Shown: positions 1-9,826, counted from the stretch's first letter. The stretch is DNA of 64,000 nucleotides from Nocardioides furvisabuli (GCF_021083185.1 NZ_JAIGQB010000003.1:186001-250000), one strand, 5' to 3'. Made by a program: numbers and translations. Notes: a model not told the origin generated them from the sequence alone.

Positions 1-778
1 CGGCGAAGAGCCCCAGCGGGACCATCGGCTCGCGGATCCTGCGCTCCACGACCACGAAGGCCACGGCCGCAGCCAGCCCGAGGGCCGCGGCCCACGGCGT
101 CACCGGTCCCCCGGCGTCGGTGAGCGCCCAGGTGGTCCCGGCGAGCGCGAGCGAGGCGAGCACCGCGCCCGGCACGTCGAAGCGGCCGTGCGCACGAGGG
201 TCGCGGGTCTCCGGCACCCAGCGCAGCGCCAGCCACACCGTGAGTGCGGCGAGCGGCAGGTTGATGAGGAAGATCCACCGCCACGACGCGTGGTCGACGA
301 GCAGCCCACCGACGAGCGGACCGAGCGCGGCGGCGATGCCTCCGAGTCCGGACCAGGCGCCGATCGCCCGGCTGCGGTCCTCGGCGCGGAAGGCGCCCTG
401 GATCATCGCGAGGCTGCCGGGGGTGAGCAGCGCGCCGCCGACCCCCTGCAGCACCCGCGCCACGACCAGCACCTCGGCCGTCGGGGCGAGGCCGCACAGC
501 AGTGAGGCCAGCGCGAACCAGACCGTGCCGATGACGAAGACGCGGCGCCGGCCGAGCCGGTCGCCCAGCGAGCCGCCCAGCAGGATCAGCGAGGCCAGCG
601 AGAGCAGGTATCCGTTGGTGATCCACTGCAGCTGCGACAGCGAGGCGTCGAGGTCCTCGCCCATCGTGCGCAGTGCGACGTTGACGACCGTGCCGTCGAG
701 CAGGGTCATCCCCGATCCGAGGGTCGCGGCAGCGACGACGCCCCGCGCGCTCGGCGTACCCCAGGCGACGGCGCTCAC
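1..778 (-). CDS. MFS drug exporter, DHA2 (EmrB/QacA) type, partial
   Basis: This gene runs off the left edge; about 259 N-terminal residues are present. It should be a proton-coupled 14-segment exporter of the inner membrane. The sequence shows the early MTLLDGTVVNVAL segment of DHA2 proteins, LQWITNGYLL at about residues 50-59, and MFS motif A (GSLGDRLGRRR, about 69-79) in the loop after the second membrane segment. A motif C-like run (ALGPLVGGLLVD) follows. I chose the GTG at 778 because it lies 16 bp after the TetR stop and leaves a short cytoplasmic N-terminus; a downstream ATG in the first membrane segment is too late. It is probably co-transcribed with the TetR gene and may be under its control. 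The substrate cannot be told. Confidence 0.85.
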   Translation of the reverse strand, partial: MSAVAWGTPSARGVVAAATLGSGMTLLDGTVVNVALRTMGEDLDASLSQLQWITNGYLLSLASLILLGGSLGDRLGRRRVFVIGTVWFALASLLCGLAPTAEVLVVARVLQGVGGALLTPGSLAMIQGAFRAEDRSRAIGAWSGLGGIAAALGPLVGGLLVDHASWRWIFLINLPLAALTVWLALRWVPETRDPRAHGRFDVPGAVLASLALAGTTWALTDAGGPVTPWAAALGLAAAVAFVVVERRIREPMVPLGLFA

Positions 779-794
779 CCGGCAAGGGTAGGGC

Positions 795-1358
795 TCAGGT
801 CGCGAGGACCCGCCCGGCCAGCCAGGCGATGTCGGCCCCGGTCTGCTCAGGCGAGCCCGAGGGCTGCATGACGTGGCTGAGCACCACGCGCACGACCATG
901 TCGATGGCCGGGTCGAGGTGGGAGGCACCGATCCCGGGGGCGTACGGCACCACGCGGGCGCTGATGACCTCCTTGGCGACGCCGAGGAGCGAGCCGGCGT
1001 TCGTCGTCAGCAGCGGCAGCAGCTCGGTGTCGGCGCCGTGGGTGGCACTGACGACGGCGTGCAGGAGCGGGTTGGCGCGGGCGTAGGTGAGCACGTCGGA
1101 CACCGCGCGCTCGATCGCACGCGTCAGGTCGGCCGGCTCGGCGTCGAAGGCCTCCTCGACCACCCGCAGGAAGCGGGCGAGCTCCTCGAGGATCATCGTC
1201 TCGGCGAGGGCCGGCTTGGACCCCACCTCGTTGTAGACCGTCTGCCGGCTCACTCCGGCCTCCTGGGCGAGGCGGGCCATGGTCACCGAGGCCCAGCCCG
1301 AGGAGGTGGTCATCGCCACGGCCGCCGAGACGATCCGGTCGCGGGTCGTCTCGGGCAT
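795..1358 (-). CDS. TetR-family transcriptional regulator
   Basis: 187-aa regulator. Residues 5-50 form a TetR DNA-binding domain with the helix-turn-helix around MARLAQEAGVSRQTVYNEVGSK (about 26-48); the rest is an all-helical ligand domain. The ATG at 1358 starts directly before the HTH (MPETTRDRI), so the longer open frame upstream is not used. It lies 47 bp downstream of the AlkB-rubredoxin gene on the same strand. In Dietzia and related actinobacteria a TetR protein (AlkX) sits in this place and represses the alkane hydroxylase promoter in response to fatty acids. By analogy this protein may bind the inverted repeat at 2902-2926; that is inference. The following MFS gene is 16 bp away. 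Confidence 0.85.
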   Translation of the reverse strand: MPETTRDRIVSAAVAMTTSSGWASVTMARLAQEAGVSRQTVYNEVGSKPALAETMILEELARFLRVVEEAFDAEPADLTRAIERAVSDVLTYARANPLLHAVVSATHGADTELLPLLTTNAGSLLGVAKEVISARVVPYAPGIGASHLDPAIDMVVRVVLSHVMQPSGSPEQTGADIAWLAGRVLAT

Positions 1359-1405
1359 GGCCACGAGTCTAGGAGGCCGCCTCCCCGGGTGCGGTGCCGC
1401 GCCGC

Positions 1406-2878
1406 TCAGGCCACCGACCGCTCGGGCTCGCACGGCACGAAGTCGACCTTCTCGCGCACGCCGCAGTCCGGGCAGCACCAGTCGGCCGGGATGTCGGCCC
1501 ACGCGGTGCCGGCGGCGAAGCCCTCGTGCTCGTCGCCCGCGGCCACCTCGTAGACGTACTCACACCCGGGACACCGCGCGGCCAGCACCTCGGCGACGGC
1601 GCCGGGCAGGTACCCCTGCGCGGTCCGGGCCGCGGCGGCCGCGGCTGCGTGGCCGGCAGCGTCGTACCTGGCGAGGTACTCCTCCCGCTTGCGCGGGCTG
1701 ATGTTGGCCAGCGACACGTCGCCGCCGAAGTGGTCGACGACCCGCTGGTCCATCACGCGCCGCCAGACGGCCGGCACGATGGCCAGCACGATCATCCCGG
1801 CGTAGCCGGTGGGCAGCGTCGGGCTCTCCTCGAAGTCGCGCAGCGTCTGGTAGCGCCGGGTCGGGTTGGCGTGGTGGTCGCTGTGGCGCTGCAGGTGGTA
1901 GAGCAGGACGTTGGTCGCGATGTTGTTGGAGTTCCAGCTGTGGCTCGGCAGCACCCGCTCGTAGCGGCGGCGCTCACCCTCGCCGACCTTCTGGCGCAGC
2001 ATCCCGTAGTGCTCCATGAAGTTGACGACCTCGAGGAGCGAGAACCCGACGACCGCCTGGACCACGAGGAACGGCAGCACCTCGATGCCGAACGCTGCGA
2101 CGACCCCCGCCCAGAGCACCACCGACATGAGCCAGGCGTTGAGCACGTCGTTGTCGAGGCGCCACGGGCTCTGCTTGCGCCGGGCCAGCCGGCGCTTCTC
2201 CAGGCGCCAGGCCGACGTCAACGACCCGCCGACCGTGCGCGGCCAGAACTGGTAGAAGCTCTCGCCCAGCCGGGCGCTCGCGGGGTCCTCGGGGGTGGCG
2301 ACCCGGACGTGGTGGCCACGGTTGTGCTCGATGTAGAAGTGACCGTAGAAGACCTGCGCGAGCGCGATCTTGGACAGCCAGCGCTCGTTGGCCTCCTTCT
2401 TGTGGCCGAGCTCGTGGGCGGTGTTGATGCCGATGCCACCGATGCAGCCGATCGAGATCGCCAGGCCGATCTTGTCGAGGAGCGCGAGGGGCTGGTCGGC
2501 CAGTACGCCGAACGCGTCCCAGCCCCCGACCACGGCCATCGCGCCGAGGAACCCGGCGTACTGGATGGGCAGGAAGAGGTAGGTGATCCAGCGGTAGTAG
2601 CGGTCCTGCTCCAGCGCCTCGATGACGTCGTCGGGCGGGTTGGACCGGTCGAGGCCCGCGATCAGGTCGATCGCCGGCACGACGCCGAGGATCACGATGG
2701 GGCCGATCCAGAACCACACGCCCCAGCCGGTCGCGGCGTACCCGCCGAAGGCGACGAAGGCGAGGCTGGGCACCACCAGGCCGATGAGCCACAGGTAGCG
2801 CTTGCGGTCCCTCCAGAGCTCGGTCGTGCCCTCGGGCACCGTGCCGCTGGGAGCGAGTCGGGTGGGATGTCCAGCCAT
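1406..2878 (-). CDS. alkB: Alkane 1-monooxygenase fused to rubredoxin (AlkB-Rd)
   Basis: 490-aa integral-membrane diiron hydroxylase that oxidises alkane chain ends, fused to its own electron carrier. Histidine boxes of the AlkB family are visible: HELGHK (155-160), EHNRGHH (184-190), NFMEHYG (286-292) and LQRHSDHH (329-336), between several membrane segments. The C-terminus (about 434-482) is a rubredoxin domain with iron-binding Cys436/Cys439 and Cys469/Cys472 (CPGC and CPDC). AlkB alone is usually about 400 aa; fused forms (AlkW1 of Dietzia, also in Nocardioides and Gordonia) match this length. A separate rubredoxin reductase must supply electrons; none is in the window. Substrate chain length is not predictable here. 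Confidence 0.95.
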   Translation of the reverse strand: MAGHPTRLAPSGTVPEGTTELWRDRKRYLWLIGLVVPSLAFVAFGGYAATGWGVWFWIGPIVILGVVPAIDLIAGLDRSNPPDDVIEALEQDRYYRWITYLFLPIQYAGFLGAMAVVGGWDAFGVLADQPLALLDKIGLAISIGCIGGIGINTAHELGHKKEANERWLSKIALAQVFYGHFYIEHNRGHHVRVATPEDPASARLGESFYQFWPRTVGGSLTSAWRLEKRRLARRKQSPWRLDNDVLNAWLMSVVLWAGVVAAFGIEVLPFLVVQAVVGFSLLEVVNFMEHYGMLRQKVGEGERRRYERVLPSHSWNSNNIATNVLLYHLQRHSDHHANPTRRYQTLRDFEESPTLPTGYAGMIVLAIVPAVWRRVMDQRVVDHFGGDVSLANISPRKREEYLARYDAAGHAAAAAAARTAQGYLPGAVAEVLAARCPGCEYVYEVAAGDEHEGFAAGTAWADIPADWCCPDCGVREKVDFVPCEPERSVA

Positions 2879-2901
2879 CTGCCTGATCTCCTGCCGTGGG
2901 G

Positions 2902-2938
2902 TTTACAGGACCATACGATCTGTAAAGTGCTTTGACAA
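2902..2938 (-). promoter_or_regulatory. alkB promoter with overlapping operator-like inverted repeat
   Basis: Reading leftward, TTGTCA (2938-2933) and TATGGT (2915-2910) are separated by 17 bp and fit -35 and -10 elements, 32 bp before the alkB ATG. A perfect 7-bp inverted repeat, TTTACAG (2902-2908) and CTGTAAA (2920-2926) with an 11-bp spacer, covers the -10 box. That position is typical of a repressor operator, and the TetR gene downstream of alkB is the obvious candidate. No binding evidence is available. Confidence 0.5.
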
Positions 2939-3030
2939 GAGTCAGACTTCTGTCAATGACAGCGCGAGCGATGTCTCGTGGGGTGTTGCCCGCGTCACAT
3001 GCGCGGAGCGCGGGCGATAGGTTGGTGCCC

Positions 3031-3786
3031 ATGGAGCACCCCTTCGGCATCGACTTCGGCGGCACGGGCATCAAGGGAGCCCCCGTCGACCTCGAGCGCG
3101 GCGACTTCGTGCACGACCGCGTCCGCATCGACACCCCGCGCCCCGCGACACCCGACGCCGTGGCGGAGGTCTTCCGCGCCATCGTCGGCAGCTTCCCCGC
3201 CTCGGGCAGCCCGGTCGGCGTGACCGTCCCGGGCATCGTGCGACACGGGTTCGTCCACTCCGCGGCCAACATCGACAAGTCGTGGGTCGGCGAGGACGCC
3301 GACGCGATCTTCACCGAGGCGCTGGGCCGTGAGGTCCACGTCGTCAACGACGCCGACGCCGCCGGGCTGGCGGAGTCCGAGTACGGCGCCGCGCGCGGCC
3401 GCCGCGGGCAGGTCCTCGTCATCACGCTCGGCACCGGCATCGGCTCGGCGATGATCTGGGACGGCGAGCTGGTCCCCAACACCGAGCTCGGCCACCTCGA
3501 GCTCGACGGCGCCGTCGCCGAGGTCACCACCGCCACGAGCGCGCGCGAGCGCGAGGGCCTGTCGTGGGAGGAGTGGTCACAGCGCCTGACGCGCTACTTC
3601 CGCCACGTCGAGCGGCTCTTCAGCCCCGACCTCTTCGTCGTCGGCGGCGGGGTGAGCAAGTCGTGGGAGAAGTTCGGCCACCTCATCGAGATCGAGACCG
3701 AGATCATCCCCGCCAGCCTGCAGAACCGCGCCGGCATCGTCGGAGCCGCGCTGGTGGCCCAGCGCAAGGCGGGCTTCTCGGACTGA
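3031..3786 (+). CDS. ppgK: Polyphosphate glucokinase (ROK family)
   Basis: 251-aa cytoplasmic enzyme phosphorylating glucose with polyphosphate (and usually ATP), giving glucose-6-phosphate. The N-terminal FGIDFGGTGIKGAPVD is the phosphate-binding loop in the actinobacterial PpgK form. HVVNDADAAGLAE (about residues 106-118) carries the catalytic Asp, and VLVITLGTGIGSAM and LFVVGGGVSK are the further sugar-kinase motifs. It lacks the helix-turn-helix of ROK repressors and has the usual PpgK length. The ATG at 3031 matches the family N-terminus; an in-frame GTG at 3025 would add only two residues. It is divergent from alkB, with 152 bp between the two starts. Confidence 0.92.
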   Translation: MEHPFGIDFGGTGIKGAPVDLERGDFVHDRVRIDTPRPATPDAVAEVFRAIVGSFPASGSPVGVTVPGIVRHGFVHSAANIDKSWVGEDADAIFTEALGREVHVVNDADAAGLAESEYGAARGRRGQVLVITLGTGIGSAMIWDGELVPNTELGHLELDGAVAEVTTATSAREREGLSWEEWSQRLTRYFRHVERLFSPDLFVVGGGVSKSWEKFGHLIEIETEIIPASLQNRAGIVGAALVAQRKAGFSD

Positions 3787-3793
3787 GCCCGGC

Positions 3794-4279
3794 TCAGCCC
3801 TCCAGGACTTCCTCGAGGGCCGCGGCCGCGCCGCGCAGGTAGCGCTCGACGACCGCTTTCTCCGCCTCGGTGAAGGAGGCGTCGTGACGGTCGAGCGCGC
3901 TGAACATCGGCATCAGGTGCCCGACGATCTCGCTGCGGCCCGAGTCGGTGATGTGCAGGTCGGTGCGCCGGCGGTCGACCTCGTGCGGTCGCCGCTCGAC
4001 GTGCCCGCGCGAGACCAGCCGGTCGACGATGCCCGTGGCGGCAGCCGTGGAGACCTCGAGCCGGCGCGCCACCTCGGCGGGCCCGATCTGCTCGCGGGTC
4101 AGGTGCTCGAGGGTGACCAGCTCGCTCTCGCTCAGGCCGGCGCGCCGCGCGACGGTGTGGTTGACCCGGCCCCCGGCGGCGACGAGGTCGCGTAGGGCGA
4201 GCAGCGTCGGCGGCTGCTGCCGCTCCTGGCCGCGCGCCACCCACGGCGGGGCCTCGGGTGCGTCCTGCTGGTCGCTCAC
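3794..4279 (-). CDS. MarR-family transcriptional regulator
   Basis: 161-aa winged-helix regulator. The core (about residues 25-150) has the MarR layout: a recognition region AEVARRLEVSTAAATGIVDRL followed by the wing VERRPHEVDRRRTDLHIT. I placed the start at GTG 4279 (VSDQQD), which gives a standard short N-terminus; a longer frame with an upstream ATG runs back through the AT-rich promoter region and is unlikely. It is divergent from the MMPL exporter at 4433 and separated by an AT-rich gap with repeated AACTTG elements, so it probably represses that exporter and itself. The inducer is unknown. It converges tightly with ppgK (7 bp gap). Confidence 0.87.
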   Translation of the reverse strand: MSDQQDAPEAPPWVARGQERQQPPTLLALRDLVAAGGRVNHTVARRAGLSESELVTLEHLTREQIGPAEVARRLEVSTAAATGIVDRLVSRGHVERRPHEVDRRRTDLHITDSGRSEIVGHLMPMFSALDRHDASFTEAEKAVVERYLRGAAAALEEVLEG

Positions 4280-4351
4280 GCCTGTCCTCACTGCGTCGCT
4301 GTCGGTCCGGCGCCGGGGAGGCGTCGTACTTGCCACTCTAAACATTCTACC

Positions 4352-4378
4352 GCTAACTTGATAAGTAACTTGGTTAGC
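4352..4378. promoter_or_regulatory. Putative MarR operator between marR-like and MMPL genes
   Basis: The 4336-4380 stretch is strikingly AT-rich for this genome. It has the inverted repeat GCTAAC (4352-4357) and GTTAGC (4373-4378), enclosing direct repeats AACTTG (4355-4360) and AACTTG (4367-4372), 12 bp apart. ACTT-GAT-AAGT (4356-4366) is a further small dyad. Its place between divergent regulator and exporter genes fits a shared operator. Confidence 0.5.
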
Positions 4379-4432
4379 AACAACCCCGACTAGTGACGTC
4401 GGTCGCCCGATCTTCGCCTCTCGAGGAGCATC

Positions 4433-6544
4433 GTGTCCGCACACCGAACCCCTGCCCTGGCCAGGGCCATCGCCGGCCGGCGGCTCGCCTGGGTCGTCGC
4501 CCTGATCCCGCTCCTCATGGCGCTCGCGGTCATCGCGATGGTCCCTGAGGGCGACCGCGAGGGCTCCGCCACCGACACCCTGCCCGTGGGCGCGGACAGC
4601 ACGCTCGCCGTCGAGCTGGCCGACCAGCTCCCCGAGGACGAGGGCCAGGTCGCCATCGTGCTGTGGACCGCCGACTCCGGCGAGCTCGACCAGGCCGTCC
4701 AGGACGAGCTCGCCCAGCAGGGCGTCGCGCTGCTGTCGCAGGCGGGCGGCCAGGGCTCGCCCGAGGGTGAGCAGGGCGGACCCCCGCCGGGTACGTCGGA
4801 CAGCGGGGGCGCGCCCCGGTCACCGGTCGTCGTGGCCGAGGACGGCACCGCCGCGTTCGTCGCCGTGCCCGTCACCTCGACGTCGGCGACCGACAACATC
4901 GACCGCGTGGAGCAGCTCCGCGAGGACCTGCGCGACGACGCCCCCGACGGGGTCACGGTGGAGGTGACCGGTCCGGCCGGCATCCAGGCCGACATCGGCC
5001 AGGTCTTCGACGGCGCCGACCTCCGGCTGCTGCTCGCCACCGCCGGCATCGTGGCGATCCTGCTCATCATCACCTACCGCAGCCCCGTGCTGTGGCTGGT
5101 GCCCCTGGCCGTGGTCGGCATCGCCGACCGCTTCGCCGCCATCGTCGCCACCAACGTCCTCGAGGTGACGGGGGTCGCCTGGGACGAGTCGACGGTGGGC
5201 ATCCTGAGCGTGCTCGTCTTCGGTGCCGGCACCGACTACGCGCTGCTGCTCATCTCGCGCTACCGCGACGAGCTCAAGACCACCGACTCGCGCCACGAGG
5301 CGATGGCCCACGCCCTCGCCCGCACCACCGAGGCGGTCGTGTCGAGCTCCACGACGGTCGTGCTCGGCCTGCTCACCCTCCTGCTCTCCGCGATCCCGAC
5401 CACCCGCGGCCTCGGCCTGGCCTGTGCCGTCGGTGTCGTGATCGCCGCGACCTTCGCGCTCGTCGTGCTGCCGGCCGCGCTGGTGCTCTTCGGCCGCTGG
5501 GTCTTCTGGCCCAAGGTGCCCCGCGTGGGCGACGCCGTGCTGGTCGACTCCCGCGGGGTGTGGCGCCGCGTCGGCGACGCTGTGGCCGAGCGACCGCGCA
5601 CCTTCGTCGCCGGCACGGTCGCCGCCCTCGCGCTGCTCGCGATCGGCACGACCTCGATCACGACGGGTCTCGACCCGGCCGACCAGTTCCTGCAGCGCCC
5701 CGAGGCCATCTCGGCGGCGGACCGGCTCGGGGAGTCGTTCCCGGCCGGCACCAGCGACCCGGTCCAGGTCCTCACCCGCGACACCCCCGAGCAGGTGCTC
5801 GGTGCGGTCGAGGTCGTCGAGGGCGTGGACTCCGCGCAAATCACGACCACCGGCGACGGCATCGCCCGCATCGACGCCGTACCTGATGCGGCGCCCGGCA
5901 GCGACGCCGCGCGCGACGTCGTGCTCGACGTGCGCGCCGCCGTGGCCGACTTCGACGACACCCACGTCGGGGGTGGCGACGCCGAGGCGCTGGACGCCAA
6001 GGACTACGCCGCCAGCGACCGGCTGCTGATCCTGCCGTTGATCCTGCTGCTGGTGCTGGGCGCGCTGCTCCTGCTGCTGCGCTCGGTCGTGGCGCCGCTG
6101 CTGCTCGTGGCGACCGTGCTGGCGACGTACGCCGCCGCGATGGGCGCGTCCTGGTGGCTCTTCCAGGGCGTCTTCGGCTTCGAGGCGATGGACACCGGGG
6201 TGCCGCTGCTGGCCTTCCTGTTCCTCGTCGCGCTCGGCGTCGACTACAACATCTTCCTGGTCACCCGGGCGCGGGAGGAGGCGCGCGAGCACGGCACCCG
6301 CAACGGCATGCTGCGCGCGCTGACCGCCACCGGCGGCGTCATCACCAGCGCCGGCATCCTGCTCGCCGCGGTGTTCGCCGTCCTCGGCGTGCTGCCGCTC
6401 GTGGTGCTGGCGCAGCTCGGCGCGATCATCTTCGTCGGCGTGCTGCTCGACACGCTCGTCGTACGCACGGTGCTGGTGCCGGCGCTCGCGCTCACGCTGG
6501 GCGAGAAGTTCTGGTGGCCCCGGAAGGTGACCGGGGACGCGTGA
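4433..6544 (+). CDS. MMPL-family RND transporter
   Basis: 703-aa membrane exporter of the MMPL/SSD branch of the RND superfamily, driven by the proton gradient. It has two homologous halves, each with one membrane segment, a large extracytoplasmic domain and a block of five segments. The proton-relay Asp-Tyr pairs are visible in both: GAGTDYALLLISRYR (about 263-277) and ALGVDYNIFLVTRA (about 600-613). The first extracellular loop contains a Gly/Pro/Ser-rich stretch near residues 104-125. GTG 4433 is the start. Divergent from the MarR gene, which suggests inducible export; actinobacterial relatives export lipids or hydrophobic compounds, but the substrate here is unknown. Its stop codon abuts that of the convergent malic enzyme gene. 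Confidence 0.9.
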   Translation: MSAHRTPALARAIAGRRLAWVVALIPLLMALAVIAMVPEGDREGSATDTLPVGADSTLAVELADQLPEDEGQVAIVLWTADSGELDQAVQDELAQQGVALLSQAGGQGSPEGEQGGPPPGTSDSGGAPRSPVVVAEDGTAAFVAVPVTSTSATDNIDRVEQLREDLRDDAPDGVTVEVTGPAGIQADIGQVFDGADLRLLLATAGIVAILLIITYRSPVLWLVPLAVVGIADRFAAIVATNVLEVTGVAWDESTVGILSVLVFGAGTDYALLLISRYRDELKTTDSRHEAMAHALARTTEAVVSSSTTVVLGLLTLLLSAIPTTRGLGLACAVGVVIAATFALVVLPAALVLFGRWVFWPKVPRVGDAVLVDSRGVWRRVGDAVAERPRTFVAGTVAALALLAIGTTSITTGLDPADQFLQRPEAISAADRLGESFPAGTSDPVQVLTRDTPEQVLGAVEVVEGVDSAQITTTGDGIARIDAVPDAAPGSDAARDVVLDVRAAVADFDDTHVGGGDAEALDAKDYAASDRLLILPLILLLVLGALLLLLRSVVAPLLLVATVLATYAAAMGASWWLFQGVFGFEAMDTGVPLLAFLFLVALGVDYNIFLVTRAREEAREHGTRNGMLRALTATGGVITSAGILLAAVFAVLGVLPLVVLAQLGAIIFVGVLLDTLVVRTVLVPALALTLGEKFWWPRKVTGDA

Positions 6545-7924
<1,380 letters not shown>

Positions 7925-7984
7925 GCGCTGACCTTCCACCTCCGCCGGGGTTACGCACAAGTCACCTGCGGCTACGCTCGCGTT

Positions 7985-8263
7985 GTGGACACAGTGTTCG
8001 CCGACGCCCCCGACCGCAGCCGCTACGAGCTGCGTGCCGGTGACGAGCTGGTCGGCCTCATCGACTACCGCCTCGCCGACGACGTGATCACCCTCGTGCA
8101 CACGGAGGTCCCCGAGGCCTTCGGAGGCCAGGGGTACGCCGCCCGCCTCACCCGCGGGGCGCTCGACGACGCCCGCTCCCGGGGCCTGCGCGTCGTGCCG
8201 ACGTGCCCCTACGTGGCGGCGTACGTCGACAAGCACCCGGACTACGCCGACCTCGTGCGCTGA
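7985..8263 (+). CDS. Small GNAT-fold N-acetyltransferase (YjdJ type)
   Basis: 92-aa single-domain acetyltransferase-like protein. It has the compact YjdJ pattern: an N-terminal strand pair (YELRAGDELVGLIDY), the acetyl-CoA motif VPEAFGGQGYAARLTRGALDDAR, and the ending VVPTCPYVAAYVDKHPDYADLV typical of this family. GTG 7985 is 61 bp from the divergent malic enzyme start; a GTG at 7994 is an alternative. Family members are thought to acetylate small molecules or proteins, but no substrate is known. Confidence 0.85.
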   Translation: MDTVFADAPDRSRYELRAGDELVGLIDYRLADDVITLVHTEVPEAFGGQGYAARLTRGALDDARSRGLRVVPTCPYVAAYVDKHPDYADLVR

Positions 8264-8340
8264 GGGCGCGCGACGTTTCGGCCGCGCGGGACGGGGAAGC
8301 CCTATAGTCCCGCGAGGAGCACAGGGGAACGGGGGATCAC

Positions 8341-8922
8341 TTGTCCGAGCTGTCCACAGAGGTCGACGAGGCCGACGCGGTCGTCGCGCGGCGGCTGGGG
8401 TTCCTCACCCGCCCCCTGCAGGCCCTCGTCAACGCGCCGCACCTGCTGGTGCTGGCGATCGTGGCGATCTGGGTCGCCTGCTCGCTGACCTACGCCGTGC
8501 TGGAGGACAAGGGTCCGATCGAGGGCCTGTGGTGGGGGATCGTGACCGGATCGACCGTCGGCTACGGCGACTTCTACCCCGCCTCCACCACCGGTCGCGC
8601 CGTCGGCGCCGTCCTCATCGTGTCGATGCTCGTGCTGGTGCCGATCGCGATCGGCCACGTCATCGCCAACCTCGTCTTCGACAAGGAGTCGCTCGCCGTG
8701 GCGACCGTCCTCGAGGACGTCCACGAGCGCATCGACCGCCTCGAGCACCTCACGCTCGCCGCCCTGGAGGTCCAGCACGGACGCGAGTGGCTCGACGAGC
8801 GGCTCGCGGAGCACGAGGCGGCCGACGCCGCCCACGTCGACGTCGCCGAGCAGATGCTCGCGATGTTCCGGCCCACGTTCCCGCAGGACCCGTCGCAGCC
8901 GGACCCGGGAGGGACCCGATGA
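8341..8922 (+). CDS. Two-TM potassium channel protein
   Basis: 193-aa ion channel of the Kir/KcsA-like 2-TM class. There is a membrane segment at about 33-53, a pore helix, the K+ selectivity filter TVGYGD (72-77), a second membrane segment at about 87-112, then a charged, probably coiled-coil cytoplasmic tail. TTG at 8341 is the likely start, with GGGGAACGGGGG upstream; a possible -10 hexamer TATAGT lies at 8303-8308. The next gene overlaps by ATGA. It opens the cluster channel / lipoprotein / DUF350 / ATP-grasp ligase, an association known for YjfC/YgiC-type ligases. Confidence 0.88.
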   Translation: MSELSTEVDEADAVVARRLGFLTRPLQALVNAPHLLVLAIVAIWVACSLTYAVLEDKGPIEGLWWGIVTGSTVGYGDFYPASTTGRAVGAVLIVSMLVLVPIAIGHVIANLVFDKESLAVATVLEDVHERIDRLEHLTLAALEVQHGREWLDERLAEHEAADAAHVDVAEQMLAMFRPTFPQDPSQPDPGGTR

Positions 8923-9305
8923 CCACGCCCGTACGCCGCCGCATGCGCTCGACCGGCATCTCGCTCGGCATCACCGCGCTCATGGCCTCCAGCCTCACCG
9001 GATGCTCCTCCAGCGCCGACTACGCCGCCGTGTGCGTCGACCCGGAGACGCAGGAGCGCGTCGACGACGACGAGTGCGACGACGACCGCGACTACAACGG
9101 CACCGGGTCTGGCTTCTTCTGGTACTACCTCGGCGCCGGCTCGCGCGTGCCCGCCATCGGCCAGACGACGTCCGGCGGCACCTTCAACGGCAGCACCCTC
9201 AACGGCCGCGTCGACCGCGGCGGCCTGCCGACGACGGGCGGCTCCACCGTCAAGTCCAGCACCACCAAGGGTGGCTTCGGCGGCAGCTCGCGCGGCTTCG
9301 GCTGA
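8919..9305 (+). CDS. YgiB/DUF1190-like lipoprotein with GGFG tail
   Basis: 128-aa small lipoprotein. The N-terminus has basic residues, a hydrophobic stretch and the lipobox SLTGC with Cys29 as the lipid-modified residue. An acidic part (DDDECDDDRDY) follows, then GSGFFWYYLGAGSRVPAIG, and a Gly/Ser/Thr-rich C-terminus ending KGGFGGSSRGFG. E. coli YgiB, encoded beside the ATP-grasp protein YgiC, also has a Ser/Thr-rich tail containing a GGFG motif, so I place it in the DUF1190 group by pattern, not by search. The ATG overlaps the channel stop. It may be the substrate of the ATP-grasp ligase encoded two genes on; that is inference. Confidence 0.7.
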   Translation: MTTPVRRRMRSTGISLGITALMASSLTGCSSSADYAAVCVDPETQERVDDDECDDDRDYNGTGSGFFWYYLGAGSRVPAIGQTTSGGTFNGSTLNGRVDRGGLPTTGGSTVKSSTTKGGFGGSSRGFG

Positions 9306-9354
9306 CGAGCACCTCCCGACCTCCCCCTTCCACGCCCGCCTCCCAGGAGACCCC

Positions 9355-9813
9355 GTGACCGACCTGCTCACCGCCCTGCTCCACGCCGTCGCCTACGCCG
9401 TCGTCGGCGGGGTGATGCTCGTCGTGGCCTACTACGTCCTCGACCTCGCCACCCCCGGACACCTCGGCACGCACCTGCGTGGCGTCGACGAGAACGGCAA
9501 CGAGTCGGTCCACGCGCACTCGCGCTCGGCCGGCGTCGTCACCTCGGCGTGGCTGGTCTCCAACGCCGCCGTCCTCTTCACCGCGATCTGGACCAACGGC
9601 GAGACGTCACTGGGCTGGGCGCTGGGCTGGACGGTCTCCTTCGGCGCGCTCGGCATCATCCTCAACACGGTGATGTTCTTCGCCGTCGAGGCGATCACGC
9701 CGGGCGACCTGCGTCGCATCGTCACCGACCCCGGCCCGGTGCGCCCGCTGGCCTACGTCGCCGCTGCGGTCGCGCTGTCGGTCGGCGCCATCGTCTGCGC
9801 CAGCATCGCGTGA
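9355..9813 (+). CDS. DUF350 family membrane protein (YjfL-like)
   Basis: 152-aa protein with four predicted membrane segments (about 5-28, 57-78, 84-107 and 127-150), the DUF350 arrangement. GTG 9355 is preceded by CCAGGAGA at good spacing. In E. coli a DUF350 protein (YjfL) is encoded between yjfK and yjfM-yjfC, and here it sits between a YgiB-like lipoprotein and the YgiC/YjfC-like ligase, so the neighbourhood supports the family call. The molecular role is not known; it may scaffold the modified lipoprotein at the membrane. Confidence 0.78.
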   Translation: MTDLLTALLHAVAYAVVGGVMLVVAYYVLDLATPGHLGTHLRGVDENGNESVHAHSRSAGVVTSAWLVSNAAVLFTAIWTNGETSLGWALGWTVSFGALGIILNTVMFFAVEAITPGDLRRIVTDPGPVRPLAYVAAAVALSVGAIVCASIA

Positions 9814-9826
9814 CGGGCATCGCCTG

